Shown piece after piece: positions 37,101 to 46,025 of a DNA stretch of 64,000 nt. The first letter of the stretch is position 1; each line of letters begins with the position of its first letter. Position numbers and translations under genes: made by a program. The stretch spans positions 180,532 to 244,531 of the forward strand of contig DFXE01000002.1 of the NCBI GenBank assembly GCA_002381645.1, given 5' to 3'. The DNA comes from Bacteroidales bacterium UBA4116. Its GTDB lineage: Bacteria > Bacteroidota > Bacteroidia > Bacteroidales > Tannerellaceae. The notes beneath the pieces were generated by a model that made no database searches, was not told where the DNA came from, and worked only from the letters and a program-made list of their open reading frames with translations.

Positions 37101-37534
37101 ACGACAGATACTGAACCCGTAATGTCTTTTTTAGCCTGGGTTCCGTACCCTACCACTACGACTTCATCCAAGGCCTGACTGTCTTCGGCTAAAGTTACTT
37201 CAACAGTACTTCTCCCGCTTACGGCTACCTCTCTTGTAGTATAACCGATATACGAAACTACCAATACCGCATTATCGGGCACACTTTGTATAACGGCACG
37301 ACCGTCCATATCCGTGATTGTACCTAAGGTCGTACCTTTCACCATGACATTGGCACCAATCACAGGCCCCGTTTCATCCGATACAATACACACTACCGTA
37401 CGTCCCTGCTGCAGGACGGTGCTCACGCCAGGAGATGTTCTATGCATCCCATCCGTTGCCATAACTATACCGCTACCGGCCAACACGAATGAAACGCCTA
37501 AAATCATCCTCTTCAAATAATCTGCTTTACTCAT
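34157..37534 (-). CDS. SusC/RagA TonB-linked outer membrane transporter without STN domain
   Basis: The 1125-aa protein has an N-terminal signal (about residues 8-26), a CarboxypepD_reg-like domain (about 46-130: GPVIGANVMVKGTTLGTITD), VVVGYGTQAKKDITGSV, a plug with SATAIYGAQGANGVIIITTKQ, and a barrel ending QFLLGVNVSF. Unlike the SusCs at 6769 and 39467 it lacks the STN domain, so it should not signal to a FecR itself. It imports the ligand captured by the SusD at 32295. The sigma gene at 37644 lies 109 bp upstream on the same strand. Confidence 0.95.
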   Translation of the reverse strand: MSKADYLKRMILGVSFVLAGSGIVMATDGMHRTSPGVSTVLQQGRTVVCIVSDETGPVIGANVMVKGTTLGTITDMDGRAVIQSVPDNAVLVVSYIGYTTREVAVSGRSTVEVTLAEDSQALDEVVVVGYGTQAKKDITGSVSVVSAEALQETPVATFAEALQGKASGVYISSTGAPGSETSIRIRGVGSVNGSDPLIVVDGVSNVSIESVNPNDIESLQVLKDASATAIYGAQGANGVIIITTKQGSKDQRVKVSYNGYVGMAKMANDGYDVLNAWESMEFQAMGLVNLRDIRGVTTGLSHEQFGSLDANDQLTMPYAIKPSGLSREQVINRFGSIEAWEASYKPNGSDSWARSAYYQMLEDGYSEEEARKGTDWYKEVVRTGFVQDHQLSVMGGGEKGSYSMSVGYTSREGTLKSSYFERYSLRANTTFNPTKYLTIGQNTNLSAMEMGGDRGEGGESSVYAKTYTMQSWVPIYNLGGDFAGSQAPLGGRDVSSVYLANEQADNWNRFFRGQAAIFAVLKPIEGLSIRSQFSARLNGRWNREFLPITIMGNKEGRSNNQLTERAQWWLHWQWTNTATYTRTFNEDHNMTVVLGTEALSEDIGRELMARRKDYIFENDPNTWIINNGSVATAEAEGRMNNHTTMFGLFGRGDYSYKGKYLATVTVRRDASSKFGKNNRWGTFPSFSAGWRISDETFFEPQREWLDDLKLRAGYGTTGNSNIGAYNYAFQYATGTKYSYDMTGSDTSLRDGYHIGNLGDPNAKWETNRMFNVGFDATLLNNRMTLGFDWYIRKTTDMLVPANWSALAGTANKPNINIGDMENKGIDFSIGWRDRIGDFRYNVNANITMYKNKVTKLGSSDIFYDTRLNNVSITTEGQPVGMFYGYQVDGVYTSAQDVLNHKTADGNTIIPYGVSDLSSLDPDVFIGRYKLADVDGDGKITANDRTFIGNPHPDFTGGLNISLSYKNWDLSTYMYFSVGNDLYKHYMFYTHYGALQSNYSKDRRDNSWHPTLNPNGKYPLWATTNNEGPEAGNQSNSMYVEDGSYLRMQTLTLGYSLPKSLMNILKLERIRVYGQISNVFTLTKYPGLDPEVRSIRDGRSSDINKGIDFGSYGMPRQFLLGVNVSF

Positions 37535-37643
37535 GCGATTAGATTTAAAAGTTAGTAATAGATTAGAAATATGGTTTACATACTAAATAAGCAGAGCTAT
37601 ATCACACTCTCTGATAAGTAAAGCAATTCAAGTAAAAAATGTA

Positions 37644-38204
37644 CTAAAGGATTTTCAAAAAAAATAACAAAGGGAGATAATCTTTTAATTCTTCACGCAG
37701 GACTTTAAGGGTTTGGGATATACGGTAAGCTACGGTTTTAGATGATACACCCATGCGTTCGGCTATCTCTTTATATGTAAGGTTTTCAAAGCGATTCAGG
37801 CTGAAGGCCTCACGGTATTCCTCCGGCAAATTCAATAAGGTTTTATGCAGTAAACCGATTAATTCCTGTTCTTCGTAAAAGTTGGGATCATCAAATAAAT
37901 GATTATATTTTTTATGCAAACTTTCAAGAACCCTGTTCCTTATCTGCCGGTGGGTATTCTTATTGATACATTTATACTTTACCGCTGCAAAGAGGAATGA
38001 TTTCATCGATGTGTCCGGAGCGATCATCTCACGGTTCTCCCATAACCATACCATTACCTCCTGCACTACTTCCTCACACTCCGCAAAGGGTATATATTGT
38101 AATGCAAAAGCACATAACCTTTTATAATAATGTAAATAGATACAGTTAAAGGCTTGCTTACTTCCATCCCGCAATTGTTGCACTAAAACAGGCTCGTTAT
38201 TCAC
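37644..38204 (-). CDS. ECF (sigma-70 family) RNA polymerase sigma factor
   Basis: The 186-aa sigma uses a GTG start at 38204. Region 2 has CEEVVQEVMVWLWENREMI and region 4 has LPEEYREAFSLNRFENLTY followed by KEIAERMGVSSKTVAYRIS. It lies between a SusC without STN on the same strand and a divergent fecR at 38415, 210 bp away. The FecR at 38415 is the only nearby anti-sigma candidate, so I infer that this sigma is controlled by it and may drive both flanking SusC/D units. Confidence 0.93.
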   Translation of the reverse strand: MNNEPVLVQQLRDGSKQAFNCIYLHYYKRLCAFALQYIPFAECEEVVQEVMVWLWENREMIAPDTSMKSFLFAAVKYKCINKNTHRQIRNRVLESLHKKYNHLFDDPNFYEEQELIGLLHKTLLNLPEEYREAFSLNRFENLTYKEIAERMGVSSKTVAYRISQTLKVLREELKDYLPLLFFLKIL

Positions 38205-38369
38205 ACCCCTACGTATTAGATTAGCACAAATTTAAACAATATTTTCATTTAAACAACATTTATTTCCAGTCGTTTTTCATATGTATGACATATACCGGTA
38301 TACCGCGTGGTGATCTACTGATAAGCAATAAATATACAATCCATTGCAAAAAAATGAAAAAACGTTTAG

Positions 38370-38377
38370 TACATTCG
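38370..38377 (+). promoter_or_regulatory. Candidate -7 element TACATTCG for fecR
   Basis: TACATTCG has one mismatch to TAnnTTTG and is preceded by TTG at 38344-38346. The fecR ATG is at 38415. Weak assignment; an ECF-dependent promoter would not need to fit this consensus. Confidence 0.25.
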
Positions 38378-38414
38378 TACGCAGAATTGCTTAACTAATC
38401 AAAGAGTGTTACGA

Positions 38415-39434
38415 ATGGATTTCATTAACAAAAACAAACTAATACAATATCTGTCCGGTAGACTTTCCGTAAAAGAAGAAGAGGAGGTTGAACAATGGAT
38501 CGAATTTTCGGAAGAAAACAGGAAAATAATTGAGGATATATTCATAGCGTCCAATATCACCGACCGTTTGTTGATGATGAAGTCAATAGATGAAAAGGAG
38601 TCACTTTCCAAACTGGATAATATAATCATTCGCAAACAGAAAAAAAGGAAATTACGCAGATTCTTGACAGTCTTACAACGGACAGCCGCTATCCTTTTTA
38701 TACCAGCCCTTATATTAGCAGCGCTGTGGTATCCCCGACAGGAAACCGGAGGACTCTCTTACGTTGAAATCAAGGCAAACCGGGGAACAACATCATCTTT
38801 TATATTGCCTGATAGTACGAAAGTATGGTTGAACGCCGGAAGCAAAATACAATATCCTTCATATTTCAGTTCAAACAACCGGACAGTTATATTAGAGGGA
38901 GAAGCGCTTTTCACCGTCAAAGAAGATACGGATAAGCCCTTTATCGTGATAAGCGATACAGCTTATTCAGTTGAAGTGTTGGGCACCATATTTAATATTT
39001 CTGCTTACACCGAAGATGATCATATCGAAACGACATTGATCAACGGACGGGTGAAAGTAAAATATCACCCAGCAGGAAAAAAACAATCGGATCTGTTGTT
39101 AAAGCCCAATGAAAAAGCAATTTATTCTAAAAAAGACGGACATATGGAAGTCAAAGAAATTGACGGACTTTCAGTTGCAGGCTGGAAATACGGACAGCTC
39201 ACATTCAATAACCACCCGATGAGCCACGTAACAAAGATATTGTCGCGCCATTACGGTATAGAATTCAGGATACTCGATCAGCAGGTACTGAATTCCGCCA
39301 TCACAGGAACATTTAAGAATGAACAATTACCGCAGGTGCTGAAATATATAGAATTAGCTACAGGAATCAAGTACCGTATGATTGAACAGGAAAAGTGCCA
39401 ATCCGTAAAATCAATCATCGAATTATATATATGA
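38415..39434 (+). CDS. FecR-family anti-sigma factor
   Basis: I start at the ATG at 38415 (339 aa, MDFINKNKLIQYLSGRLSVK); a GTG three codons upstream is the alternative. A cytoplasmic anti-sigma N-terminus is followed by one membrane segment at about residues 88-105, the FecR domain (SSFILPDSTKVWLNAGSKI) and the C-terminal DUF4974-like domain (LTFNNHPMSHVTKILSRHYG). It precedes the STN-bearing SusC at 39467 by 32 bp and is divergent from the sigma at 37644, the expected partner. Confidence 0.94.
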   Translation: MDFINKNKLIQYLSGRLSVKEEEEVEQWIEFSEENRKIIEDIFIASNITDRLLMMKSIDEKESLSKLDNIIIRKQKKRKLRRFLTVLQRTAAILFIPALILAALWYPRQETGGLSYVEIKANRGTTSSFILPDSTKVWLNAGSKIQYPSYFSSNNRTVILEGEALFTVKEDTDKPFIVISDTAYSVEVLGTIFNISAYTEDDHIETTLINGRVKVKYHPAGKKQSDLLLKPNEKAIYSKKDGHMEVKEIDGLSVAGWKYGQLTFNNHPMSHVTKILSRHYGIEFRILDQQVLNSAITGTFKNEQLPQVLKYIELATGIKYRMIEQEKCQSVKSIIELYI

Positions 39435-39466
39435 CATAAAAATAAATATTTCATTCTACTTAAAAC

Positions 39467-42400
39467 ATGAAAAACACGCTTACCTTAAATATACTGAAAA
39501 GAACACCTTTTTCCTTTAGAAGGGTTAGCGGTTTTTTATGGAATATCTCTATCTTTTTTATTATCAACTTTATCCCTTTAACAGGTTATACGCTTCCCCC
39601 ACAGATCATATTGGATTTTCAGGACGAATTGCTTGAAAAAGTCCTTAAAGCCATAGAAAAACAATCGCCTTATACCTTTGTATTCGATAATAACGCTATA
39701 GATACGAAACAACGCATAACCGTATCTGTAAATGAAATACATATTCAAAAAGTATTAGATCATATCCTGATCAATACAGATATCGTTTATAAAATTATTG
39801 ACAATAAGATAATCCTCACTCCTCGAAACAATCAGCAATGGAACACTCCGGTATCCCAAAATACCGTAACAGGAATAGTAGTTGATGAAAACGACCAGCC
39901 GCTTATCGGAGTCAATATTAGTATAAAAGGCGGAAGTACAGGGACTATTTCCGATCGCAACGGACAATTTTCGCTTACCTTGCCTACAAAAGACGCAGTG
40001 CTTACACTTTCCTATGTAGGTTATATAACACAGCATGTTAAAGCATGCGAGTCGATGAAACTCCGCATGCAGGAAAATATTCAGAGACTCAAAGAAGTGG
40101 TTGTTGTAGGCTACGGCTATCAACGCAAAAGCGACCTGACGGGTTCTATTATAAAAGTATCGGCAGAAGATTTCAGGAATACCCCCCTCAACAACGTTGA
40201 ACTGGCGCTTCAGGGACGTGCCGCAGGGGTAATGGTAGTCGCAAACAGCGGTTCGCCCGGTTCGCCGGTATCCGTGCGGATCCGCGGTGTAGGAACAGTA
40301 AACGATGCCAACCAACCCCTTTATGTGGTCGACGGCATTCCGGTAGATAATATCGATTACCTCAATCCTTCCGACATCTCGTCGATTGAAGTGCTGAAAG
40401 ATGCTTCATCCACAGCGATATATGGTTCGAGGGCATCCAACGGAGTCGTTTTAGTGAGCACCTTACGGGGTAATTCTGAAAGCGACGTGTTTATAACACG
40501 TATAAAATTCGATATGTATTACGGGACACAACAGGCCATACGTGTACCGGAAATGCTGGATGCCGCAGGATACGTTGAACTGAACCGGATAGCCTACCTC
40601 AATAATCCCAATGCCCTTCATACCGATTTCCGCGATCCCGGAGCATTCCTCGGAATTGTGGAGCAAACAACCGGTAGCAGAGAAGGTACAAACTGGTGGG
40701 ATGCGGTATTCCATACCGGCCAGACACAGAATTATAACCTGAATATAAGAGGAGGAAACCGGCGTATTTCCTTTTTGGCAAGCGGTAGTTTTTTCAAAAA
40801 CGACGGAATCGTCCGTTTCTCGGGATATAAACGGACCACTTTACGAACAAACATCGACTTTGAATTATCACCTCATATAAAATTATCTGCTAACATAAGC
40901 GCCACAAATTCCGACCGCCATACAATCCCGGAAAACAGCCTTGAAAGCGGTACCGTATTCGGAGCCCTCACATACGATCCTACTACACCCCTGTACCGTC
41001 ATAATTACATCGGTATTCCGGGTTGGGAAGACCGGTTGGAAGGATATGACCCCGAAAATAAATACAGTTGGTTCGGCACCTCGAAATACACGAATAAACC
41101 CCAACCCTATGCCAGCGCTTTCCGGCAGGGTACACTTCGTAACGAAAATATTTTCCGCTTGGTGGCTAATCTCATTATCGATGTAAACCTGTTTCCGTGG
41201 CTGATGTTTAGAACCAATCTGGGGACCGACCGGAAAGATACGACCAATGACAGGTTTGATCCGAAATTTTACCTGGATGCTGATGATAAAAATGATAACA
41301 CCTTAATTAGGAAAGAAAGGCGCGACTGGACAAGCTGGACATGGGAAAATACATTAAGTGCCAATACCAAAATAGATAAACATTCCATAGCCGCTGTAAC
41401 CGGTTTTACAGCGGAAGGATTCGATTATAAACGAACCTTATCTTCCAAACAGGGCCTTCCAAGTAATGACGAGAACCAGTGGATTATAGATGCCGGAACA
41501 TTTAATCCCGTAGCCGAAGGAACAATGAGCCATTACGCGATGATGTCGTATCTGGCCCGTATAAATTACGGATATGATAACAGGTATCTGTTGACCGCTT
41601 CAATCCGTTCGGACGGATCTTCAAAATTCATAAAAGAAAACAGGTGGTCTACTTTTCCCTCTGTTTCCGCAGGATGGAGGATTTCACAGGAAGATTTTTT
41701 TCTAAACTGGAACCAGCAGTTTATTTCCGATATTAAAATAAGGGCCGGTTGGGGACAAATAGGTAACCAGATGGGCTTAGGAAACTACGACTATATGAAT
41801 ACCATTACGGCTACAAACGATAAAAAATACACCTTCGGGCAAAATAAAACCCAGTTCACAGGTTATTCCCATAATAGCATGGGAAACCCTTCCATTAAAT
41901 GGGAAACATCCGAACAGACCAACATCGGACTGGATCTGAATTTCCTCAATAACCGCCTGGTCACTTCTTTTGATTATTACATAAAAAATACGCGTGATAT
42001 GCTGCTGCGTATTCCCCTGCCCCGGTATCTCGGCTATCAGAACGATATGTGGTCGAATCAGGGGAAAGTCAGGAACAAAGGATTTGAAGTTCAGGCCGAC
42101 TGGCAGGACCAGATTGATGAATTCACATATAATATTTCCGGCAATCTTGCCATACTCCATAACGAAGTGATCAGCCTTGGAAACAGTGGATCGATTCCCG
42201 GAGGAAGCGAACGTATCGGAGATGTCACACTGACAAAAGAAGGGTGGCCTATCGGTTCATTTTACGGATGGCAGGTAGAAGGCGTTTTCCAGAACCAGGA
42301 ACAGATCGATGCATCGCATATGAAAGATAAAGAACCCCGCCCAGGCGACCTTATTTTTAAAGATGTCGACAACGACGGAATTTTAACTGATGACGACCGG

Positions 42401-42955
42401 GTTAACCTGGGAAGTCCTATTCCCAGGTTTGTGTATGGGCTTAACCTAAATGCCGCTTACAAAGGATTCGACATGTCGCTCTTTTTTCAGGGACAGGCAG
42501 GAAACAAAATATTTCACCTGCTCAAATACTATACCCACCAGAAAACCGGGTTCTTTAATTCGTATGCCGATGTGTTCAAAACGTCCTGGCGCGCTCCGGG
42601 CACGTTAGGGGTTGATGACCCAGGCAACCCTTCCGATTCTGAATTCCAGATCAATTCCGATCCGCGATTAAACACCAAAGCCTCAGACTACTATATTGAA
42701 AACGGTTCGTACATCCGGCTAAAAAACATACAGTTGGGATATACCTTTCCGGCAAAATGGATAAAACCTTTACACATAAGTAACTTAAGGATATATGCCG
42801 GTGCGCAAAATTTATTTACTATAACCGGCTATAAAGGTTTGGACCCGGAGTTGGGGGGCGACGGTGAAAGCCGCGACCCAACCAATTTCGGCATCGACCG
42901 TTCAAATTATCCACAGTCGCGAAGTTATTTGGTAGGAGTCAATCTAACTTTTTAA
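39467..42955 (+). CDS. SusC/RagA TonB-linked outer membrane transporter with STN signalling domain
   Basis: The 1162-aa protein has a signal region (about residues 20-42), an STN domain (about 48-118: LEKVLKAIEKQSPYTFVFDN and following), a CarboxypepD_reg-like domain (about 132-205), VVVGYGYQRKSDLTGSI, a plug with PLYVVDGIPVDNIDYLN and STAIYGSRASNGVVLV, and a barrel ending YLVGVNLTF. The STN and the adjacent FecR indicate ligand-dependent control of an ECF sigma. The downstream oxidoreductase and isomerase suggest that the imported sugar is handled by oxidation rather than by plain hydrolysis. Confidence 0.96.
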   Translation: MKNTLTLNILKRTPFSFRRVSGFLWNISIFFIINFIPLTGYTLPPQIILDFQDELLEKVLKAIEKQSPYTFVFDNNAIDTKQRITVSVNEIHIQKVLDHILINTDIVYKIIDNKIILTPRNNQQWNTPVSQNTVTGIVVDENDQPLIGVNISIKGGSTGTISDRNGQFSLTLPTKDAVLTLSYVGYITQHVKACESMKLRMQENIQRLKEVVVVGYGYQRKSDLTGSIIKVSAEDFRNTPLNNVELALQGRAAGVMVVANSGSPGSPVSVRIRGVGTVNDANQPLYVVDGIPVDNIDYLNPSDISSIEVLKDASSTAIYGSRASNGVVLVSTLRGNSESDVFITRIKFDMYYGTQQAIRVPEMLDAAGYVELNRIAYLNNPNALHTDFRDPGAFLGIVEQTTGSREGTNWWDAVFHTGQTQNYNLNIRGGNRRISFLASGSFFKNDGIVRFSGYKRTTLRTNIDFELSPHIKLSANISATNSDRHTIPENSLESGTVFGALTYDPTTPLYRHNYIGIPGWEDRLEGYDPENKYSWFGTSKYTNKPQPYASAFRQGTLRNENIFRLVANLIIDVNLFPWLMFRTNLGTDRKDTTNDRFDPKFYLDADDKNDNTLIRKERRDWTSWTWENTLSANTKIDKHSIAAVTGFTAEGFDYKRTLSSKQGLPSNDENQWIIDAGTFNPVAEGTMSHYAMMSYLARINYGYDNRYLLTASIRSDGSSKFIKENRWSTFPSVSAGWRISQEDFFLNWNQQFISDIKIRAGWGQIGNQMGLGNYDYMNTITATNDKKYTFGQNKTQFTGYSHNSMGNPSIKWETSEQTNIGLDLNFLNNRLVTSFDYYIKNTRDMLLRIPLPRYLGYQNDMWSNQGKVRNKGFEVQADWQDQIDEFTYNISGNLAILHNEVISLGNSGSIPGGSERIGDVTLTKEGWPIGSFYGWQVEGVFQNQEQIDASHMKDKEPRPGDLIFKDVDNDGILTDDDRVNLGSPIPRFVYGLNLNAAYKGFDMSLFFQGQAGNKIFHLLKYYTHQKTGFFNSYADVFKTSWRAPGTLGVDDPGNPSDSEFQINSDPRLNTKASDYYIENGSYIRLKNIQLGYTFPAKWIKPLHISNLRIYAGAQNLFTITGYKGLDPELGGDGESRDPTNFGIDRSNYPQSRSYLVGVNLTF

Positions 42956-42956
42956 A

Positions 42957-44555
42957 ATGACAATTATGAAAAAACAGCTCGCTATATATCTTTCCATTAT
43001 ATGTATTCTTGCCGGTTGTGGCGACAACCTGCTTGAAAAACCACCATATGGTATACTGACAGATGAGAACTATTATAAAACAGAAGAAGATGCCTTTAGC
43101 GCTTTAACAGCTGTATATAGTTATTTTGGCGGAGAAGAAGGCGGTGGTAGCCTGGAAGTGATGGGATATGAATTTGCGGACATTGCTTCCGACGATTGCC
43201 TGAAAGGAGGAGAAAGCGATAACGACCGTCCGTTTGTTAACGATATCGCCTTTTACCGTGCCTTGTCTAATAATCAGAATATCGAACGGTGGTGGATGTA
43301 TATTTACCGAGGTATTTTCCGGTGCAATGCGCTTCTGGATCGTTTGCCCGGTATACCGTTCCGTGACCCGGAAGTAAAAAATAGGTACGGGGCGGAAGCC
43401 CGTTTTCTACGTGCCTACTTCTATCTGAAACTCGTTAGAATATACGGAGGAGTACCTATCGTTAGTAAAGTGCTCATTTATCCCGACGACGATATTATGC
43501 TCCCCCGGAATACCAAAGAAGAAGTGTACCACTTTATCAGGACTGAACTTAAAAGCTGCGCTACCGATCTCCCGGAAAAAAATGAGATAAATATGGCAAC
43601 CGATTGGGGACGCGCCACCAAAGGCGCAGCATTGGCTCTTCTTGCGCGTACCGAACTTTATTTCGGAAACTTTACCGAAGCAAGGAAAGCCGCCAAAGAC
43701 GTAATCGATTCGGGTAATTACTCGCTCGAAAAACAATTCGGCGATCTTTTCTTTAAGAACGATTATATCAGTAATGAATCGATCTTTGAAGTGCTCCACA
43801 AAAATACGGACGGTAACGGCGATGAAACCATATTACCCACTTACTATAGAAGCCGGGGAAGCGGAGGCTGGGGATTCCTCTGTCCAACACAAGACCTTGT
43901 TGACGAATTTGAAATTGGCGATCCGCGCCTGCTTTATACCATTACTGAAACCGGCGATAAATTTCCTAAAAAAGACGGAACGGCGGAAATACAGAACCAT
44001 ACAGGATATACCTGCTACAGCGGTTACCATGCACGGAAACTATTTTATCCTGAAACCCGGCGGGCTAACAGGAACCGCATGGATACCAACCAAAAGAAAA
44101 TCAGATATGCCGACGTGCTTTTGATATATGCTGAAGCTTTACTCGAAGAAGGTGGCGACCTGAACGAAGTATGCAAATATATAAATAGGATACGGGATCG
44201 CGCCAGGAATACTTATAAGTGGGATCCGGAAGCATATGGCGATACTCCCGAAGAGAAAAAGAGATCGCGTAAGCTGCAAATACCGGAAGACAAACATATA
44301 CCGGATGTAGAACCAACAAGCGTCGAGGAAGTAAGGAGAGCTTTGCGCCATGAAAGGCGTGTGGAGTTTGCTACCGAAAGCCAACGACTGTACGATCTGA
44401 AGCGATGGGGAGTAGAATACATGAAAGAGCGGATCGAAAAGGCAAAAGAGTTTACAATACCGGGAAACTACAATTTGCGTCTGCCTGCATTCCCTATACC
44501 GCAGACCGAAATAGACAGAACACAAGGATATATTATACAAAATGATGGATGGTAA
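42957..44555 (+). CDS. SusD/RagB family nutrient-binding lipoprotein (oxidoreductase locus)
   Basis: The 532-aa lipoprotein has a signal ending ILAGC; the Met at codon 4 (42966) is an equally good start. Family features are YYKTEEDAFSALTAVYSYF, YGAEARFLRAYFYLKLVRIYGG and a C-terminal HERRVEFATESQRLYDLKRWG, with ending FPIPQTEIDRTQGYIIQNDGW (last 20 residues only, approximately). It starts 1 bp after the SusC stop, so translation is coupled. Confidence 0.95.
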   Translation: MTIMKKQLAIYLSIICILAGCGDNLLEKPPYGILTDENYYKTEEDAFSALTAVYSYFGGEEGGGSLEVMGYEFADIASDDCLKGGESDNDRPFVNDIAFYRALSNNQNIERWWMYIYRGIFRCNALLDRLPGIPFRDPEVKNRYGAEARFLRAYFYLKLVRIYGGVPIVSKVLIYPDDDIMLPRNTKEEVYHFIRTELKSCATDLPEKNEINMATDWGRATKGAALALLARTELYFGNFTEARKAAKDVIDSGNYSLEKQFGDLFFKNDYISNESIFEVLHKNTDGNGDETILPTYYRSRGSGGWGFLCPTQDLVDEFEIGDPRLLYTITETGDKFPKKDGTAEIQNHTGYTCYSGYHARKLFYPETRRANRNRMDTNQKKIRYADVLLIYAEALLEEGGDLNEVCKYINRIRDRARNTYKWDPEAYGDTPEEKKRSRKLQIPEDKHIPDVEPTSVEEVRRALRHERRVEFATESQRLYDLKRWGVEYMKERIEKAKEFTIPGNYNLRLPAFPIPQTEIDRTQGYIIQNDGW

Positions 44556-44581
44556 TATTCCACTAACTTAAATTTAATAAT

Positions 44582-46015
44582 ATGGAAAAAGTAAAAAAAG
44601 ATCAGAAAACGGGAATTAGCAGAAGGCAATTCTTAGGTTATTCGGCACTGGGATTGGCAGGGTTGACCATATTACCCAGTTGGAGTATGGATGGCGTACG
44701 TATATCCCCGAGCGACCGGGTTGTACTTGGGTTCATCGGTCTGGGACGCCAGGCGTTAAGCGACTTTCGTGGATTTGCAGGTTGCCCCGGATTGCAGGTT
44801 GCAGCATGTTGCGACGTAGATACCATGAAGGTGGAACGTTTCCGGAAACGCGTTATGGATTGGCAAAAAACGAAGGGAATGAGCCAAAGGTGCGATCCGT
44901 ATGAATTTTACGAAGATATGTTGAACCGCAAAGACATTGATGCCGTGGAAGTGGTCACTCCCGACCATTGGCACGCCCTGATGGTAATCCATGCCTGCCA
45001 GGCAGGAAAAGATGTCTATTGCCAAAAGCCGTTGGCTTACACTATTACCGAAGGGTTAGAAATGGTGAAGGCTGTACGCGACAATAACCGTGTATTACAG
45101 GTAGGTAGCCAGCAACGCTCGAGCAAGGAATTCCAGAAAGCTATCGAACTGGTACGTAACGGAGATATAGGCCATATTGAAAAGATATACGCCCGCGTAG
45201 GTGAACCCCCTACTCCGCTGAACTTACCCGAAGAAGCTGTGCCAGATAACCTGAATTTCAACCAGTGGATGGGCCCGTTAAACGATCCGAAGATTCATTA
45301 CCATCCGGATCTTTGTCCGCCTATATCCCTCAATCCTGAAGTAAATGAAAAGCTGTGGGGAGCGTGGAGATGGTATCAGGAAACAGGCAACGGGTATACT
45401 GCCGACTGGGGAGCGCATATGTTCGATATTGCACAGGCCGCGATCGGAATGGATGGTTCGGGCCCGGTAGAGTATTATCCCAAGGGAGTAAACGGCGCAC
45501 AATACGCAACAATGAAATATGCCAACGGTATTGTAATGACGGAACAACCTTATCTGGATGATAACGAAAATGCACAGGGCATTAAATTCATTGGTGATAA
45601 GGGTTGGATTGAAGTGGCAAGAGGTTACTTAGCTTGTTCGGACCCCTCAAAAGTTCCGTCTGAGATAGCAGGCAGACGCCCCCTGACACCGGCTCAACGT
45701 GAAGCACAGCGCGCGCAGACTGCAGCCCAACGCTCACAACAGGGCGAGCGTAACCGCGGCAATGCCCTGCAGTTTGAGATCAGTTCCCCTCATATGCAGG
45801 ACTTTATCGACTGCGTACGTTCACGCGAAAATCCCATAGCGCCCGTAGAAGTAGGTTGCAGTACCAATACTTTGTGCTGCCTGGCAAACATTGCACGGGA
45901 ATTGAACCGCAGTGTAAAATGGGATCCCGCTACACTTAGTTTCGTAAACGATAAAGAAGCGGAATCACATCGCCTGTATTATTATGAATACCGACGTCCT
46001 TATTCACTATATTAA
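44582..46015 (+). CDS. Gfo/Idh/MocA family oxidoreductase, Tat-type signal
   Basis: The 477-aa protein begins with a Tat-like signal (SRRQFLGYSALGLAGLTI, residues 13-30). The Rossmann fold starts with GFIGLGRQ (50-57), VTPDHWH is at 125-131, and QKP at 148-150 replaces the more usual EKP, as in many Bacteroidota members. The C-terminal domain has DWGAHMFDIAQ. These enzymes oxidise or reduce a sugar or inositol ring using a tightly bound NAD(P). An Ala/Gln/Arg-rich segment (about residues 365-400) is an unusual insertion. With the isomerase downstream, I infer periplasmic processing of the sugar imported or bound by the SusC/D pair. Confidence 0.9.
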   Translation: MEKVKKDQKTGISRRQFLGYSALGLAGLTILPSWSMDGVRISPSDRVVLGFIGLGRQALSDFRGFAGCPGLQVAACCDVDTMKVERFRKRVMDWQKTKGMSQRCDPYEFYEDMLNRKDIDAVEVVTPDHWHALMVIHACQAGKDVYCQKPLAYTITEGLEMVKAVRDNNRVLQVGSQQRSSKEFQKAIELVRNGDIGHIEKIYARVGEPPTPLNLPEEAVPDNLNFNQWMGPLNDPKIHYHPDLCPPISLNPEVNEKLWGAWRWYQETGNGYTADWGAHMFDIAQAAIGMDGSGPVEYYPKGVNGAQYATMKYANGIVMTEQPYLDDNENAQGIKFIGDKGWIEVARGYLACSDPSKVPSEIAGRRPLTPAQREAQRAQTAAQRSQQGERNRGNALQFEISSPHMQDFIDCVRSRENPIAPVEVGCSTNTLCCLANIARELNRSVKWDPATLSFVNDKEAESHRLYYYEYRRPYSLY

Positions 46016-46025
46016 ATAAAACAAC

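Noticed and set aside
39755..40315. 186-codon open frame on the minus strand
   Set aside because: Antisense to the STN/plug region of the SusC gene at 39467; composition is that of a shadow frame.
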